DNA of 61,546 nucleotides from Fermentimonas sp. GTDB taxonomy: Bacteria; Bacteroidota; Bacteroidia; Bacteroidales; Dysgonomonadaceae. A program made the position numbers and the translations under genes. Each line of letters begins with the position of its first letter. The stretch's first letter is position 1. Location of the stretch: the NCBI GenBank assembly GCA_028709385.1, contig JAQVXD010000012.1:1-61546 (forward strand). The letters are read 5' to 3'. The notes under the pieces were generated by a model. It saw nothing but the letters and a program-made list of their open reading frames with translations. It made no database searches and was not told where the DNA came from. Of this stretch, positions 52,830-61,282 are shown one piece after another.

Positions 52830-54335
52830 TTATTGAATGCCTGCTTTGTCGTAAGAAATACCTAAAGCATCTGCCACGCCTCTACCATAAGCGGGATCGG
52901 CTTTATAACAGTTGCCTATGTGACGTATTTTGATAATTTCATCACTATCACCCATATTACGGGCAGTATTTTCAAATAACCTTTGCTGTTCATCCGGTTT
53001 CATCAGGCGGAACAGTTTACCCGGCTGTTCATAATAGTTATCATCATCTGCACGGAAATCCCATCGTTTGATGTCTCCGTTGACTTTTTGTACCGGCTCG
53101 TCATGCTCCGGCTGTTCCTGCCATACATTATAGCTGTTTGGTTCATAATGCAGTGTAGCGCCATGATTGCCATCCACACGCATCTGTCCGTCACGGTGAT
53201 ATGAATTATAACCCTCTTTTACCCCCTTAGGCTGATTCACAGGAATCTGATGATGATTCACTCCAAGTCTGTAGCGTTGAGCATCACCATACGAAAACAG
53301 TCTTCCCTGAAGCATTTTATCAGGAGAGAAACTGATACCCGGAACCACGTTAGCAGGGTTGAATGCAGCCTGTTCAACATCCTGGAAATAATTATCAGGG
53401 TTGCGGTTAAGTTCAAATTCGCCTACCGGGATAAGAGGGAAATCGCCTTTATACCACACTTTTGTTAAATCAAAAGGATTATAAGGCATATTTTCTGCCT
53501 GCTCTTCAGTCATTATCTGAATATACATTTTCCATTTAGGGAAATTACCGTTTCCTATTGCTTCCAGCAAATCACGCTGATTACTTTCGCGATCCTTTCC
53601 GACAACTTCTTCTGCTTCAGCATCTGTGAGGTATTCGATTCCCTGTTGAGTAACAAAGTGAAATTTCACCCAGTGGCGTACATTATCTGCGTTTAGGAAA
53701 CTGTATGTATGGCTTCCGAAACCGTGCATGTGACGAAAGCTACGTGGAATGCCCCTGTCGCCCATCGTAATGGTTACCTGATGGAGAGCTTCGGGAAGAC
53801 TTGACCAGAAGTCCCAGTTGTTATTCGGACTTCTCAGGTTTGTGTGAGGGTCTCGTTTCACAGCATGGTTCAAATCAGGGAATTTAAGAGGATCCCTGAA
53901 AAAGAATACAGGAGTGTTATTACCAACCAAATCCCAGTTACCTTCTTCTGTGTAATATTTCATAGCAAATCCACGGATATCTCTTTCTGCATCAGCCGCA
54001 CCTCTTTCACCTGCAACGGTTGAGAATCGAACAAACATTTCTGTCTGTTTCCCTATCTCAGAGAATATTTTTGCCTTGGTATACTGTGTAATGTCGTGCG
54101 TAACGGTAAATGTGCCAAATGCACCTGATCCCTTTGCATGCATTCTTCTTTCAGGAATTACTTCCCTGTCAAAATGTGCCATTTTTTCAAGAAACCATAC
54201 ATCCTGCAGCATCATAGGTCCACGCGGACCTGCTGTCATGGAATCCTGATTGTTGCCTACCGGTGCCCCTGCAACAGTAGTCATTTTCATCTGGTTTTTC
54301 TTGTCTTTCTGTTTTTTTAGTTCTTCTGCATTCAT
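52830..54335 (-). CDS. katA: Catalase (monofunctional haem catalase)
   Basis: Decomposes hydrogen peroxide in the cytoplasm. The small-subunit clade 3 type of 501 residues. The active-site His lies in [13 protein letters not shown] near residue 63; the Asn lies in [14 protein letters not shown] near 137. The proximal haem Tyr is in [21 protein letters not shown] near 348. No signal peptide. The Fur/PerR-type gene is 50 bp upstream on the same strand, suggesting a peroxide-responsive operon with the regulator first. Confidence 0.97.
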   Translation of the reverse strand: MNAEELKKQKDKKNQMKMTTVAGAPVGNNQDSMTAGPRGPMMLQDVWFLEKMAHFDREVIPERRMHAKGSGAFGTFTVTHDITQYTKAKIFSEIGKQTEMFVRFSTVAGERGAADAERDIRGFAMKYYTEEGNWDLVGNNTPVFFFRDPLKFPDLNHAVKRDPHTNLRSPNNNWDFWSSLPEALHQVTITMGDRGIPRSFRHMHGFGSHTYSFLNADNVRHWVKFHFVTQQGIEYLTDAEAEEVVGKDRESNQRDLLEAIGNGNFPKWKMYIQIMTEEQAENMPYNPFDLTKVWYKGDFPLIPVGEFELNRNPDNYFQDVEQAAFNPANVVPGISFSPDKMLQGRLFSYGDAQRYRLGVNHHQIPVNQPKGVKEGYNSYHRDGQMRVDGNHGATLHYEPNSYNVWQEQPEHDEPVQKVNGDIKRWDFRADDDNYYEQPGKLFRLMKPDEQQRLFENTARNMGDSDEIIKIRHIGNCYKADPAYGRGVADALGISYDKAGIQ

Positions 54336-54385
54336 ATATTCTAATTTTAGTGTTGATAAATTCCTCTGATCTCCCTTTAAAAGTT

Positions 54386-54805
54386 TTATTCTTGGATGTA
54401 ATTTCCGTTTATGTGAACCTTAACCGATTTAATTTCGAACCCGGGGATTCTGTTTCTTCTGAAAAAATCTTCAAGCAGTAAGTTTAGTTCATCGTTGATA
54501 TAGTCAACTATTTGATTGTCATCTTCAACGTATAAGTGATGATGATTATCAGTCCGCCAGTCATATCTTGATGTTTCGTCTGTATGGCGTACTTTGGATA
54601 TCACACCGTTTTCAACAAATGTATCCAGTGTCTTGTATATTGTGCCTACAGAAATGTTGGGGTTCTTTTTATGAACCGCATCAATAATCTGCTGAGCGTT
54701 AGGGTGATTTTTTAGTGAAAAAACTGTTTCGAGAATACTTACTCTCTGAGGAGTAATTTTTAAGTTTTTATCTTTTAAAATTTCCCTTATTTGATTTGTG
54801 ACCAT
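54386..54805 (-). CDS. Fur-family transcriptional repressor (PerR-like by context)
   Basis: A 139-residue Fur-family protein. The DNA-binding helix region [55 protein letters not shown] is complete (residues 15-70), and [11 protein letters not shown] near residue 87 holds regulatory-site histidines. The protein has no cysteine at all, so both structural CxxC zinc pairs are missing. PerR function is inferred from the downstream katA. A weak inverted repeat (TTATAAT gaa AGTATAA, 54810-54826) just upstream could be its operator. Confidence 0.85.
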   Translation of the reverse strand: MVTNQIREILKDKNLKITPQRVSILETVFSLKNHPNAQQIIDAVHKKNPNISVGTIYKTLDTFVENGVISKVRHTDETSRYDWRTDNHHHLYVEDDNQIVDYINDELNLLLEDFFRRNRIPGFEIKSVKVHINGNYIQE

Positions 54806-55082
54806 TGAATTATAATGAAAGTATAAATATTAAGTGAAAATAATTATCAGTTAGGAATAGTTACTATATAATAACAAGTCAGACGGTGAAAGGTTCGTTT
54901 TTTTTAATAGTAAATTTGTTATCTTTATGCTTAATCATTTTGAGAGTTTGAATGTAAATAGTTTCAAAAGTTTTCAACACCCTTTTGTTAATAACTTATG
55001 AGAAACATTAGTAATTAAAATTCCTTTAGGAAGAAATTACTCCCTAACTTTACAAACTTTTTAAGAAGCAAAACCTATTCAA
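54806..55082. other. Divergent control region between the Fur-like gene and dnaB
   Basis: No ORF. A possible operator (54810-54826) lies by the Fur-like gene. Two near-matches to the -7 box point towards dnaB: TATCTTTA (54920-54927) and TAACTTTA (55045-55052), each one base off consensus. I do not see a confident promoter or terminator. Confidence 0.4.
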
Positions 55083-56636
55083 ATGGAGAAACAGAAGCGC
55101 AAATCATCAGTTAAAGTAGTCGAAAAAACAGTTGTAGCACCTGATATCGGCAAACTGCCCCCTCAGGCCAGAGAGCTTGAAGAGGCCGTACTTGGTGCCT
55201 TGATGCTTGAAAAGGATGCATATTCAATAGTAGGAGAAATTCTTAAGCCCGAAAGCTTTTACGATCCTACACATCAGTTAATATATGGAGCTGTTCAGGG
55301 TTTGTCTATGCAGCAAAAACCTGTTGACGTGCTTACGGTTGTTGAAGAACTCAAACGTCGCGGTGAACTTGAAGCTGCCGGAGGTCCTGTTTACATAGCA
55401 GAGCTGTCCGAGAAAGTAGCTTCGGCTGCCCATATTGAGTATCATTCACGAATTATAGCTCAAAAATATCTTGCCCGCGAACTGATCTCTTTCTCCTCCG
55501 AAATATCACAAAATGCTTTCGATGAAACAGTTGATGTGGATGATCTTATGCAGGAGACAGAGGGGAAACTGTTCGAGATTTCACAGCGTAACGTTAAAAA
55601 AGATGTAATACAGATCAATCCGGTAATTAAAGAGGCAATGGATAATATCCAGATTGCAGCAAATCGTAAGGATGGAATGAGCGGCCTCCCAACCGGATTT
55701 AAAGAATTGGATAAGCTTACTTCAGGATGGCAAAATTCAGATTTGATTATTATTGCTGCCCGTCCTGCAATGGGTAAGACCGCGTTAGTACTCTCCATGG
55801 CAAAAAACATAGCACTTGACTATGAACAGCCAATAGCGATATTCTCGCTTGAAATGTCTAATGTTCAGCTGGTAAACAGGTTGATTGTGAACGTTTGTCA
55901 GATAAAAGGAGAGAGTATTAAAAGTGGACGGCTCTCAGATGATGAGTGGGAGCGACTTGATAAAAACCACAAACTACTTTATAATGCACCTATTTATATT
56001 GATGATACTCCGAGTCTCTCTGTTTTCGAACTGCGTACAAAAGCACGCCGACTGGTGCGTGAACACAAAGTCAGAGCGATTATTATTGACTACCTGCAGT
56101 TGATGAATGCGAGCGGTATGAACTTCGGAAGCCGTGAGCAAGAGGTTAGTATGATTTCACGATCGCTTAAAGGATTGGCAAAAGAACTAAATATACCTAT
56201 TATTGCACTATCACAGCTCAACCGTGGTGTGGAATCCAGAGTTGGTACAGAAGGTAAGCGTCCTCAGCTGTCAGACCTTCGCGAGTCGGGTGCAATTGAG
56301 CAGGATGCTGATATTGTTTGCTTTATTCACCGTCCTGAATATTATCGTATTACTGAAGATGAGATGGGTAATTCGCTTGTAGGCATAGCTGAAATCATTG
56401 TTGCAAAACATCGTAATGGTCCCACCGGAATTGCAAGTATGCGATTCGACGCCGAATATGCACGCTTCCAGAATCTCGATGATTATGCAGTAGGTAAAAA
56501 TTATGTAGAACGGCCGTCCAAAATGAACAGGTCGCATAGGTCCAACGACCACACTGTTTCTGACAATTCTTCAGGCGTAATTCCTGAGGATAAAGATGCG
56601 CTTCCATTTAAGCCCGGGGCTTTTTCTGTCCCCTAA
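55083..56636 (+). CDS. dnaB: Replicative DNA helicase
   Basis: Hexameric helicase at the replication fork. The N-terminal domain (about 18-120) shows LPPQARELEEAVLGALM. The RecA-like C-terminal domain has Walker A ARPAMGKTAL near residue 228, AIFSLEMSNVQL near 258, Walker B IIIDYLQLM near 337 and the arginine-finger region LRESGAIEQDADIVCFIHR near 400. Length 517 is normal. No intein is present although DnaB is a common intein site. Monocistronic. Confidence 0.97.
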   Translation: MEKQKRKSSVKVVEKTVVAPDIGKLPPQARELEEAVLGALMLEKDAYSIVGEILKPESFYDPTHQLIYGAVQGLSMQQKPVDVLTVVEELKRRGELEAAGGPVYIAELSEKVASAAHIEYHSRIIAQKYLARELISFSSEISQNAFDETVDVDDLMQETEGKLFEISQRNVKKDVIQINPVIKEAMDNIQIAANRKDGMSGLPTGFKELDKLTSGWQNSDLIIIAARPAMGKTALVLSMAKNIALDYEQPIAIFSLEMSNVQLVNRLIVNVCQIKGESIKSGRLSDDEWERLDKNHKLLYNAPIYIDDTPSLSVFELRTKARRLVREHKVRAIIIDYLQLMNASGMNFGSREQEVSMISRSLKGLAKELNIPIIALSQLNRGVESRVGTEGKRPQLSDLRESGAIEQDADIVCFIHRPEYYRITEDEMGNSLVGIAEIIVAKHRNGPTGIASMRFDAEYARFQNLDDYAVGKNYVERPSKMNRSHRSNDHTVSDNSSGVIPEDKDALPFKPGAFSVP

Positions 56637-56748
56637 CTATTCATCTACACATCTGATAAATAGAAATATAATTGTGTTAAAATAGCTCTAATTACTGTAA
56701 AACAATTGTAACTCAGAGTGACAAGAGCTGATTTTTGAATAATATTAG

Positions 56749-56756
56749 TACTTTTG
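56749..56756 (+). promoter_or_regulatory. -7 box of the LysM gene
   Basis: TACTTTTG, 45 bp before ATG 56801. TTTTTG stands 11 bases upstream; no element at 19-21 bases. Confidence 0.55.
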
Positions 56757-56800
56757 TGAGTAATATTTTCAGAACAGTTTATAATTAAGATATATAAATA

Positions 56801-58822
56801 ATGAGTGATTCTCTTAGGTTTAGCAAAATATTGGTAATCGTTCTTTTGTTTTTAACAGGAATTCAAGCTCTGAAAGCTCAGAGTATGCCATACGAAACCG
56901 TAACCATTGATGGAAAATCATATTATAGATACAAGGTGCAGCCCGGAGAAGGTTTATATGCTGTTTCCCGCACTTTTTCTGTTAGTGTTGCCGATCTGCT
57001 TCGAAGTAACCCGGGTGCAAATCAAGGGTTGCAAAATGGACAGGAACTACTTATTCCAATTACACAAGAAAATTCTCAATCAGCTGTAAGTAGCTCTGTT
57101 AACAGAACAACTGCACCAAGTGCGGCAACAGTTGGTCAAACTCCTCTTGTAGATCAGAACCAAAATTTCAAACATACTGTTGCAAAGGGTGAAACTGTTT
57201 TTAGTATATCCCAGATGTACAACACAACGGTGGAAGAGATCTATCGGCTCAATCCGGATGCAAGAGAATCAATATCAATCGGACAGGTGCTGACAATACC
57301 TCAAAGACGAGTGATAAGTGAGGTGAAAGAGGAGAATTATAGATATCATACCATACTCCCCAAAGAGACACTTTATTCTGTTTCGAAAACATATTCCCTG
57401 AAACCTGAAGATGTAATAGCGGCTAATCCGGGACTCTCTGTTGAAACTTTTCAGATCGGGCGTACAATTCGTATCCCTTTTTTCGAATCATATGAGGTTG
57501 TAACGCCATATGAACAGCAGACTACAGACATAGTTCACAGGGTTAGCAGAGGCGAAACACTTTACAGCATCTCGCGGCAGTATAACGTGCCGGTAGGTGA
57601 GATTGAAGCTAAAAATCCCATGCTTGCAGGAGGATTAAAGACAAATATGGAACTAATAATCCCTGTTAAGAGGAGTTCTCTCGAAGGTACAACTCAAAGA
57701 TTGGAAAATGATGTAAATCGTCTTCTTATTCAGCGCCAGGGGCCTCAAAGAGTGGATGTAATAAAAGTAGGTCTTCTGCTTCCATTTCTCGATGAAAGGG
57801 GCGGAGCCCACTTGCGTCTGCAGGAGTATTATGAAGGGTTTCTTTTGGCAGTAGAAGATTTAAAAAACAGAGGAACAGATCTTGAACTGTATGTTTTTGA
57901 GATTGGCAAAGGCGCCGATACTAAAAAGCTTGAGAGTCTGCTTCAGACAAATGAGATGCAGTCGCTGAATTTAATTATCGGAGGTGTCAGCGATGCCCAG
58001 ATAAGAACTATTTCAGATTTCTCGAGAGCCAGGAACATTAAATATGTTGTTCCTTTTTCTAACAGTAACGGAGAAGTACTGAATAACGGCAATATATTTC
58101 AGGTAAATCCTCTTCCTAAGTCGCTGCACGACAATACATCAGAAGTGTTTTTAGAGACATTCCGTAATGCAAATATCATTTTTGTCAGTGGAGGGCAGAA
58201 TGATAAAATGGAACTGCTTTCACAAATTCAGAATAATCTCCGAAGTAACAATTTAAAGTATGAGACTATAAGTCTGACAAGCACTCTGGAGACATCTATA
58301 CTTTCATTGTTGAGTTCAGACAAAGAGAATGTAATTGTGCCTACCACCGGCGACTCAAACACATTAAGACGAATTATTGAGGAGCTGAAAGAGGTGCAGG
58401 AAACTAATTCTGATTATGTGTTCAGACTCTTTGGGTATCCCGAATGGCAGACTTACTCAAACTTAATTGATGAATACCATCATTTCGGAACATATATTTA
58501 CAGCCCTTTCTTTGTAGATAATGAAAACACCTTCACCAAAGCATTCAGGGAAAGGTTTCATAAATGGTACGGACGTAATTTACTTGATACAAATCCGGGA
58601 TACGGAATGTGGGGATATGATACGGGAATGTTTTTCCTGACAGCTCTGGACAGGTATGGCGTGAACTTTGAGCAGCAGATTGACAAAGTTCAGGTGAACT
58701 CATTACAGTTTCCGTTTTATTTTAAAAGATTAAACAACTGGGGCGGATTTTTAAATTACGGTATGTACATAATTAATTACGATACAAACGGTAGAATAAT
58801 TAAAAGGGAAATAAGCAGATGA
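56801..58822 (+). CDS. Exported protein with four LysM repeats and a ligand-binding-receptor-like domain
   Basis: A 673-residue exported protein. A signal peptide (about 1-27, ALKAQ) is followed by LysM repeats at about 44-88, 125-170, 183-228 and 245-290 (for example VHRVSRGETLYSISRQYNVP), which bind peptidoglycan. Residues about 320-670 (IKVGLLLPFLDERGGAHLRLQEYYEGFLLAVEDL) look like a type I periplasmic-binding fold as in ABC-transporter receptors. The combination suggests a wall-bound sensor or scaffold. It overlaps the barrel gene by 4 bp (ATGA). Confidence 0.85.
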   Translation: MSDSLRFSKILVIVLLFLTGIQALKAQSMPYETVTIDGKSYYRYKVQPGEGLYAVSRTFSVSVADLLRSNPGANQGLQNGQELLIPITQENSQSAVSSSVNRTTAPSAATVGQTPLVDQNQNFKHTVAKGETVFSISQMYNTTVEEIYRLNPDARESISIGQVLTIPQRRVISEVKEENYRYHTILPKETLYSVSKTYSLKPEDVIAANPGLSVETFQIGRTIRIPFFESYEVVTPYEQQTTDIVHRVSRGETLYSISRQYNVPVGEIEAKNPMLAGGLKTNMELIIPVKRSSLEGTTQRLENDVNRLLIQRQGPQRVDVIKVGLLLPFLDERGGAHLRLQEYYEGFLLAVEDLKNRGTDLELYVFEIGKGADTKKLESLLQTNEMQSLNLIIGGVSDAQIRTISDFSRARNIKYVVPFSNSNGEVLNNGNIFQVNPLPKSLHDNTSEVFLETFRNANIIFVSGGQNDKMELLSQIQNNLRSNNLKYETISLTSTLETSILSLLSSDKENVIVPTTGDSNTLRRIIEELKEVQETNSDYVFRLFGYPEWQTYSNLIDEYHHFGTYIYSPFFVDNENTFTKAFRERFHKWYGRNLLDTNPGYGMWGYDTGMFFLTALDRYGVNFEQQIDKVQVNSLQFPFYFKRLNNWGGFLNYGMYIINYDTNGRIIKREISR

Positions 58823-59517
58823 AACGTATAATATTCATCTTTCTCGCGTTAACTGTTGTTACCTCGAATAACCTTTTCGCACAGAGAGAAATCTTTCAGG
58901 GTGAATTTTATTTCGGTGCCGGAGCCGGTCCATCCATTACAAGTATAGACTTCCAGCCTTCCGTTCCTCAGGCACAAAAAATAGGACTTTCAGGGGGTGT
59001 TGCACTAAAGTATATTTCTCAGAAGAATTTAGGATTAGTAGTAGAGGCAAACTATTCACAGCGTGGGTGGGAAGAGGAATTTGATCCTGAATCCGACTTT
59101 TCATATAACAGAACCTTAAATTATCTCGAAATTCCATTTATGACCCATGTCTATTTTGGAAATAAAACACGTTTTATAATTAATGCAGGTCCACAGATAA
59201 GCTTTCTGCTCTCTGACAGTCAAGAAATGAGTCAGGCACTTGCCAGCGATCTCGAAGCCCGCAGAGAGGCTAATCCGGATCTCAGGATAGGTTATCAGTA
59301 CGGCCCTTTCAGCGAAATGCAGAGAGTGGATTATGGTTTGATAGGGGGTATAGGTATTGAGCTTCAAACAGGGATTGGTAACTTCGACCTTGAAGGGAGA
59401 TATTATTTCGGATTAGGCGACATTTTTACAAGTCGCCGAAGTGAGAATGCCTATTTCGGACGATCTGCACACCGCCTAATCGAGGGAAAACTAACATATT
59501 ACATAAAATTCCGCTAA
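58819..59517 (+). CDS. PorT-family outer-membrane beta-barrel protein
   Basis: A 232-residue exported protein. Signal peptide 1-21 (NNLFAQ), then GEFYFGAGAGPSITSIDF, with VEANYSQRGWEEEF near residue 77, LEIPFMTHVYFGNKTRFIINAGPQ near 98 and RYYFGLGDIF near 194, typical of the PorT barrel (eight strands). Overlap with the LysM gene suggests the two work together, linking peptidoglycan and outer membrane. A PorT role in type IX secretion is not implied, since this barrel family is broad. Confidence 0.82.
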   Translation: MKRIIFIFLALTVVTSNNLFAQREIFQGEFYFGAGAGPSITSIDFQPSVPQAQKIGLSGGVALKYISQKNLGLVVEANYSQRGWEEEFDPESDFSYNRTLNYLEIPFMTHVYFGNKTRFIINAGPQISFLLSDSQEMSQALASDLEARREANPDLRIGYQYGPFSEMQRVDYGLIGGIGIELQTGIGNFDLEGRYYFGLGDIFTSRRSENAYFGRSAHRLIEGKLTYYIKFR

Positions 59518-59524
59518 ACAATTA

Positions 59525-59554
59525 TTGCTTTTATTCAAAATTATTGTACTTTTG
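59525..59554 (+). promoter_or_regulatory. Promoter of the ArsR cassette
   Basis: TTG (59525-59527), N19, TACTTTTG (59547-59554), full consensus. ATG 59569 is 14 bp downstream of the box, ATG 59620 is 65 bp. Confidence 0.75.
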
Positions 59555-59568
59555 CTGAACAAAATCAT

Positions 59569-59988
59569 ATGAATGTATGTTCATATATCAATAAGACAAT
59601 TTTCAAGCAAATTACGAATATGGAAATAGGTGAAATGAAGAAAATAAATGACGGGAAAATAGATCGCTCTCAATTTGAAGATGCGGCCTATATTCTTAAA
59701 GCATTGGCGCATGAAACCCGTCTCTGTGTTGTTATGCAGCTGTCTCAGACAGAAGAGATGTCTGTAAGTGAGTTGCGTGAAAGAATGGATTGCGAGCAAT
59801 CGCTGCTTTCTCATCATCTCACAGACATGCGTGCCAAAGGTATTCTTGACTGCAGAAGAGAGGGAAAAAACAGTTTTTACTCACTCAAGGATAAGCGCGT
59901 TACAAACATGCTGAAATGTATGGTGAATTGCGATAATGCTGATTCAGCATCAGGCTTATCAGATATAAGCGAAACGAAACTTAATTAA
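59569..59988 (+). CDS. ArsR/SmtB-family transcriptional regulator
   Basis: A winged-helix metal or redox sensor of up to 139 residues. The HTH lies around residues 75-100 (VSELRERMDCEQSLLSHHLTDMRAKGIL). Cysteines occur near residue 51 (RLCVVM), 80 (MDCEQS), 102 (LDCRRE) and at the C-terminal CMVNCD, which could bind metal or a thiol signal. The start is uncertain: ATG 59569, 59620 or 59635. It leads a four-gene unit with a clean promoter. Confidence 0.88.
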   Translation: MNVCSYINKTIFKQITNMEIGEMKKINDGKIDRSQFEDAAYILKALAHETRLCVVMQLSQTEEMSVSELRERMDCEQSLLSHHLTDMRAKGILDCRREGKNSFYSLKDKRVTNMLKCMVNCDNADSASGLSDISETKLN

Positions 59989-60037
59989 AATATTAACAGT
60001 AAATTACTGTAATGGTAATTAAATATAGAACATAAAA

Positions 60038-60295
60038 ATGAAGAATTTTTTTTCAAAACACTGGCTCAAAATTGCAGGATTGGCTACAGGAGCACTGGGC
60101 GGTTATCTCTATTATTTCTATGTGGGATGTGTCAGCGGCACCTGTCCCATCACTTCAAATCCTTACAGAATGATGATTTATGGTGCGGTAATAGGTTACC
60201 TGCTGTTCGATATGTTCTCGGGAGATAAATCTCAAAAGAAAATGATAGAGAGTACAAAAGAAATTGATAATTCAGATAAAAATAATGAACTATGA
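60038..60295 (+). CDS. DUF6132-like small membrane protein
   Basis: An 85-residue protein with two hydrophobic helices (about 10-30 and 44-62). Between them lies YVGCVSGTCPITSNPY with two cysteines in a C-x5-C arrangement facing one side. The pattern fits the DUF6132 group found near thioredoxin-like genes. The tail is polar and charged. It overlaps the thioredoxin gene by 4 bp (ATGA). Function unknown; a thiol-redox or sulfur-related role is suggested by context. Confidence 0.75.
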   Translation: MKNFFSKHWLKIAGLATGALGGYLYYFYVGCVSGTCPITSNPYRMMIYGAVIGYLLFDMFSGDKSQKKMIESTKEIDNSDKNNEL

Positions 60296-60801
60296 ATATT
60301 AAACTAAAAGGTCTTCTATTATTGGCCATTGCATCAGTTTTTACACTTACTGCATGCAATAATCAGAGTCAGAATAAAAATTCAGATACAACAGAAACAA
60401 ACACAATAAATACAGTAAATAATATGACAACAACAACAGCTAAAACAATTCATTTAACGAGAGCTGACTTTTTAAAGAAAGTAGCAAATTTCGAAGAAAC
60501 ACCCGACAAATGGGTATATCTGGGTGATAAACCGGCAATTATTGATTTTTATGCAGACTGGTGCGGACCATGTAAAATGATTGCACCTATACTTGAAGAA
60601 TTGGCCGAAGAGTATGATGGTCAGATTTATATCTACAAAGTAGATACAGAAGCGGAACAGCAGCTTGCAGCTGAATTTGGAATTCGCAGTATACCATCGT
60701 TACTTTTTGTTCCGATGGGCGAAGCTCCTCAGATGGCTCAGGGTGCACTACCTAAAGATGCTTTTAAGCAAGCTATTGAAGAGGTTTTATTAAAAAACTA
60801 A
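60292..60801 (+). CDS. Thioredoxin-fold lipoprotein
   Basis: A 169-residue thioredoxin with a lipobox signal (FTLTAC, Cys 22), so it is anchored in the periplasm or outer envelope. A polar Thr/Asn linker (about 23-55) precedes the domain. The active site W-C-G-P-C lies in DFYADWCGPCKMIAP near residue 90, and the cis-Pro is in GIRSIPSLLF near residue 132. A classical CGPC site in an exported protein suggests disulfide reduction, probably fed by DsbD (49247). It is coupled to the DUF6132 gene. Confidence 0.88.
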   Translation: MNIKLKGLLLLAIASVFTLTACNNQSQNKNSDTTETNTINTVNNMTTTTAKTIHLTRADFLKKVANFEETPDKWVYLGDKPAIIDFYADWCGPCKMIAPILEELAEEYDGQIYIYKVDTEAEQQLAAEFGIRSIPSLLFVPMGEAPQMAQGALPKDAFKQAIEEVLLKN

Positions 60802-60813
60802 GAGATAGTAATT

Positions 60814-61212
60814 ATGGAACAGATGTTTTATGAAAATAGCAGCAAATACAGTTTCGATGAAACTGTTGCCAAGCTTTCAGAAATTATTGCTGAAGGCGGA
60901 TGGAGAGTAATACAAGTTCTCGATCTACAGGAGATAATGAAGAAGAACGGAAAAGAGGTACTTCCTGTTAAAGTAATAGAACTCTGCAAACCGGATTACG
61001 CATACAGGATGCTGTCTGATGACGGATTACGTCTCTATTCCAATATGCTTCCCTGCAGAATTTCGGTGTACGAAAAGTCGGATGGATCCACTTATGTATC
61101 CCGTATGAATGCAGGAATGCTCTCTGCTCAGATAGGCGGTGTTGCTCAGGAAGTAATGACCAAAGCTTTTACTGATACGGAAGAGTTTATCAAGAAGGTT
61201 TCAATAAATTAA
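60814..61212 (+). CDS. DUF302-domain protein
   Basis: A 132-residue soluble protein with the DUF302 fold: YSFDETVAKLSEIIAEGGWRVIQVLDLQEIMKKNG at about residues 12-47, then LCKPDYAYRMLS near 62 and LPCRISVYEKSDGSTYVSRMN near 87. The conserved Cys in ELCKP and LPCRI are family features. DUF302 proteins are often found with sulfur, metal-resistance and redox genes, but the activity is unproven. It closes the ArsR unit, 12 bp after the thioredoxin gene. Confidence 0.85.
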   Translation: MEQMFYENSSKYSFDETVAKLSEIIAEGGWRVIQVLDLQEIMKKNGKEVLPVKVIELCKPDYAYRMLSDDGLRLYSNMLPCRISVYEKSDGSTYVSRMNAGMLSAQIGGVAQEVMTKAFTDTEEFIKKVSIN

Positions 61213-61246
61213 TTATATTTTTACTTTTATAGTAACTTGTTAAGTT

Positions 61247-61282
61247 GAAAGGGGTGACTCGTGATGAGGCACCCTTTTTTTT
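61247..61282 (+). terminator. Terminator after the ArsR cassette
   Basis: The stem AAAGGGGTGACTC / GAGGCACCCTTT (one mismatch) with a 5-base loop is followed by T8. It closes the transcript beginning near 59562. Confidence 0.85.

Noticed and set aside
54961..55010. DnaA boxes or an origin upstream of dnaB
   Set aside because: TTTTCAACA differs from TTATCCACA at two positions and stands alone; no dnaA, dnaN or gidA genes nearby.
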